Positions 35,119-35,119 of a stretch of 35,119 nucleotides of DNA are shown here, one piece after another. Every line of letters starts with the position of its first letter. Position 1 is the first letter of the stretch. The notes under the pieces are model-generated. The model was not told the DNA's origin and ran no database searches. It worked only from the letters and a program-made list of their open reading frames with translations. The DNA comes from Gemmatimonadota bacterium (GTDB taxonomy: Bacteria > Gemmatimonadota > Gemmatimonadetes > Gemmatimonadales > GWC2-71-9): positions 1 through 35,119 of the forward strand of contig QHUD01000101.1 in NCBI GenBank assembly GCA_003221085.1. The letters run 5' to 3'. Position numbers and translations under genes: made by a program.

Positions 35119-35119
35119 G

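Overview
The window reads as one contiguous stretch of a GC-rich (roughly two thirds G+C by eye), diderm, free-living bacterial chromosome. Genes are tightly packed with many 4-bp ATGA/GTGA stop/start overlaps. There are lipoproteins, a porin-type barrel protein, Tat signals and a sigma-54 activator. Gene content and protein style would fit Gemmatimonadota or a related environmental lineage, but no rRNA or marker gene is present, so that is only an inference. I recognised no tRNA, rRNA, CRISPR array, integrase or transposase.

Layout. (1) 1-2036: the end of a formate dehydrogenase-type respiratory locus, with an NrfD-like membrane subunit (partial), a tiny lipoprotein, FdhE, an unknown 115-aa protein and a second small lipoprotein. 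(2) 2047-10966: a sugar-type ABC importer (ATPase and two permeases), a porin-like gene that appears broken, an acyl-CoA synthetase plus AtoE-type short-chain fatty acid transporter pair, and a Tat-type family 1 solute-binding protein that probably serves the ABC importer. (3) 10969-11972 (minus): a secreted JAMM-motif protein and a PEBP-like protein. (4) 12142-15534: a two-component pair (membrane kinase and OmpR-type regulator), then a convergent secreted beta-propeller. (5) 15608-17993: aguB-aguA (agmatine to putrescine) plus a VOC-fold protein. (6) 18061-22402: an overlapping trio of lipoprotein SBP, sensor kinase and sigma-54 activator. (7) 22403-23687: a repeat-rich intergenic region, a TPR lipoprotein and a perfect 30-bp palindrome. 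(8) 23684-28406 (minus): acyltransferase, Spinster-like MFS protein and DPP-IV-type peptidase. (9) 28608-33959: a hexuronate catabolic operon with a UxaB-type oxidoreductase, a KDPG aldolase/KDG kinase fusion, UxuA and an ExuT-type transporter. (10) 33982-35118 (minus): a Tat-exported sugar isomerase-like protein and the end of an aldose 1-epimerase.

How the genes fit together: region 9 is nearly a complete route from imported hexuronate to pyruvate and glyceraldehyde 3-phosphate; the uronate isomerase is not in the window. Region 6 looks like a ligand-binding lipoprotein wired to a sigma-54 two-component system. Region 2 combines two uptake systems, for a sugar-like solute and for short or medium-chain acids.

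The most notable observations are the lipoprotein SBP/kinase/sigma-54 trio, the aldolase-kinase fusion whose aldolase half lacks its last strand, and three genes (porin, Spinster MFS, aldolase) that each appear to have lost a short internal block. Those losses could be real gene decay or an assembly artefact; read mapping would tell.
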